The translations under genes and the position numbers were made by a program. Below are positions 6,795-7,110 of a stretch of 7,110 nt of DNA, in pieces; position 1 is the first letter of the stretch; each line of letters opens with the position of its first letter. The notes under the pieces were generated by a model that made no database searches, had not been told where the DNA came from, and was given only the letters and a program-made list of their open reading frames with translations. The stretch is from an uncultured Spirochaetales bacterium. GTDB lineage: Bacteria > UBP6 > UBA1177. The DNA lies in NCBI GenBank assembly GCA_902780365.1, contig CACZFE010000085.1, positions 1-7,110 of the forward strand, read 5' to 3'.

Positions 6795-7110
6795 TTATTC
6801 CTCTGCTTTTTCCTCAGCTTTTTTGAAAGCGTCTGCCATCGAGCCGAGTTTCTCCGGAACTTTTTCCGTAACAGCTTCAGCTTCTTCGACGATCTTCTGG
6901 TTTTCTTCGTCGCTTACAGCTTTGATGCTGAGGGAAACCTTTCTGTCGGTGTCGGAGATCGACTTGATGATGACTTCGAGTTTGTCGCCAGGCTGGTATT
7001 CTTTGTTGTCTTCAAATTCAGTTTTGTGGACAAGACCTTCGATCGTGTCGAAAACTTTTACGAAAACGCCGAATTCAGCAACTTTTACGACTTCGACTTC
7101 AATTTTGTCG
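6795..7110 (-). CDS. rpsA: S1 RNA-binding domain protein, C-terminal part, probably 30S ribosomal protein S1 (5'-truncated by the window edge)
   Basis: An open frame of 104 codons plus TAA enters from the right edge; its start is outside the window. The visible residues begin DKIEVEVVKVAEFGVFVKV, continue with EGLVHKTEF and end the fold with PGDKLEVIIKSISDTDRKVSLSIKA. This is a nearly complete OB-fold S1 domain with the typical GVFV and GLVH motifs and the D-x-x-R-K-x-S-L-S-x-K ending. A charged tail of about 35 residues (KLGSMADAFKKAEEKAEE) follows, as is common at the C-terminus of ribosomal S1 proteins, which help the 30S subunit bind mRNA. Because only one domain is seen, other S1-repeat proteins cannot be excluded, so the symbol is tentative. 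It is followed by a strong terminator and then mtaB on the same strand. Confidence 0.75.
   Translation of the reverse strand, partial: DKIEVEVVKVAEFGVFVKVFDTIEGLVHKTEFEDNKEYQPGDKLEVIIKSISDTDRKVSLSIKAVSDEENQKIVEEAEAVTEKVPEKLGSMADAFKKAEEKAEE

Noticed and set aside
1..7110. A defence, toxin-antitoxin, CRISPR, mobile-element or biosynthetic system
   Set aside because: All coding space is filled by recognisable genes, mostly core functions. No direct repeats, integrase, transposase or attachment-site-like sequence was found, and the base composition looks even.

Overview
This is a stretch of bacterial chromosome that appears to be mostly housekeeping. It is densely packed, of moderate GC content by eye (not computed), and has even codon use throughout. 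I see no insertion sequence, integrase, CRISPR array, tRNA or rRNA. The gene set suggests a Gram-negative-type bacterium: an exported chalcone-isomerase-like protein, a sigma-32-like sigma factor, a bacterial-type prolyl-tRNA synthetase with an inserted editing domain, and an MtaB-type tRNA methylthiotransferase. The phylum cannot be fixed from the sequence alone. RpoH-like factors are best known in Proteobacteria, but this one is divergent and the gene order matches no proteobacterial operon I recognise, so a less-studied phylum is possible.

Layout: four genes read rightward and two leftward. From the left edge come a DinG-family Fe-S DNA helicase whose 5' end probably lies outside the window, a 67-base gap with a weak promoter candidate, then a tight cluster. 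The cluster is proS, a small exported chalcone-isomerase-like protein (ATGA overlap with proS) and an RpoH-like sigma factor (best start a TTG seven bases after the previous stop). The sigma gene ends inside what looks like an intrinsic terminator and overlaps by four bases the end of the convergent mtaB gene. Leftward, the 3' end of an S1-domain gene (probably ribosomal protein S1) enters from the right edge, is followed by a strong intrinsic terminator with a UUCG loop, and then by mtaB, whose ribosome binding site lies almost directly against the terminator's T-tract.

How the genes fit together: three encode translation functions (prolyl-tRNA charging, ms2t6A37 modification of tRNA, S1-assisted mRNA binding), one encodes DNA repair or replication support, and one encodes a promoter-specificity factor. 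The exported protein between proS and the sigma gene has no clear functional link to either. I found no convincing undescribed multi-gene system. The points most worth a second look are the proS/exported protein/sigma factor cluster, the divergence of the sigma factor's RpoH box, the mtaB start set against a terminator, and the terminator embedded in the sigma gene's 3' end.
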